DNA of 6,274 bases from Ilumatobacteraceae bacterium. Its GTDB lineage: Bacteria; Actinomycetota; Acidimicrobiia; Acidimicrobiales; Ilumatobacteraceae. Each line of letters opens with the position of its first letter. Within the stretch, counting starts at the first letter, position 1. The stretch lies in the NCBI GenBank assembly GCA_025456105.1, contig JALOLG010000096.1, positions 1-6,274 of the forward strand, given 5' to 3'. The position numbers and the translations under genes were made by a program. The notes beneath the pieces are model-generated. The model was not told the origin of the DNA. It was given only the letters and a program-made list of their open reading frames with translations, and did no database searches. Positions 6,170 to 6,274 of the stretch are shown one piece after another.

Positions 6170-6274
6170 CCCGGAAGCGACGAGAACACTCGGGTCTTGA
6201 TGGCGATCGGTGCGATGCGGGGTGAGGTGACGGCCAGGCGATCTGCGGCGCACGGACGATGCCGCTGAAGGCTG
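6170..6274. other. Window end with no recognisable gene
   Basis: I see no gene or RNA here. The only plus-strand ATG reading (from 6200) stops after 23 codons. The minus-strand frame of the DUF559 gene is open through this stretch, but its translation resembles nothing I recognise and runs across repeat B, so it is more likely non-coding. Confidence 0.5.

Noticed and set aside
6073..6189. N-terminal extension of the DUF559 protein to a GTG at 6189 (344 aa)
   Set aside because: The added 39 residues are translated from palindrome A and repeat B, resemble no part of the family, and the normal N-terminus begins just before the winged helix at 6072.
5125..6225. Plus-strand open frames of 366 and 299 codons over the DUF559 gene
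   Set aside because: The translations are low-complexity Arg/Pro/Ser-rich without any motif, while the minus strand gives a clear two-domain protein.

Overview
The window is very GC-rich, with codon third positions almost always G or C, and its gene content is actinobacterial. Its core is a complete four-gene conservon (cvnABCD), a module known from Actinobacteria such as Streptomyces. The lineage below phylum cannot be fixed from the sequence. An early-branching high-GC group such as Acidimicrobiia is a guess based on overall feel, not on a marker gene.

Layout. Positions 50-4158 (+) hold the conservon: a membrane sensor kinase-like protein (CvnA, 901 aa), a Roadblock/LC7 protein (CvnB, 138 aa), a DUF742 winged-helix protein (CvnC, 136 aa) and a small Ras/MglA-like GTPase (CvnD, 200 aa). 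Consecutive genes overlap by 4, 4 and 20 nt (ATGA, GTGA, then a longer overlap), so they are almost certainly one translationally coupled operon. A short gap follows, with a possible leaderless promoter. Positions 4190-5077 (+) then encode a stand-alone 5'-3' exonuclease of the Pol I N-domain/FEN type. Convergent to it, 5155-6072 (-) encodes a 305-aa protein with an AbiEi-like N-terminal winged helix and a C-terminal DUF559/Vsr-like PD-(D/E)xK nuclease fold.

The least expected signal is non-coding. The minus-strand gene is bracketed by two copies, in the same orientation, of a roughly 41-bp near-palindromic repeat (5113-5153 and 6125-6165, 36 of 41 positions identical). Each copy is preceded at a similar distance by a short GCACCC/GGGTGC palindrome (5078-5090 and 6073-6086) and by a GACCGG word. 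The flanks therefore look like diverged copies of one composite block of about 75-95 bp. The downstream copy sits between convergent genes, where it could act as a bidirectional terminator. The upstream copy ends exactly at the start codon. Whether this is a dispersed repeat family, the ends of a mobile cassette or an autoregulatory operator pair cannot be decided from one window.

How the genes work together: CvnA probably senses an envelope signal and interacts at the membrane with CvnB, CvnC and the GTPase CvnD, as described for other conservons. The exonuclease and the DUF559 protein have no visible functional link to the conservon. The last ~105 bp (6170-6274) show no convincing gene.
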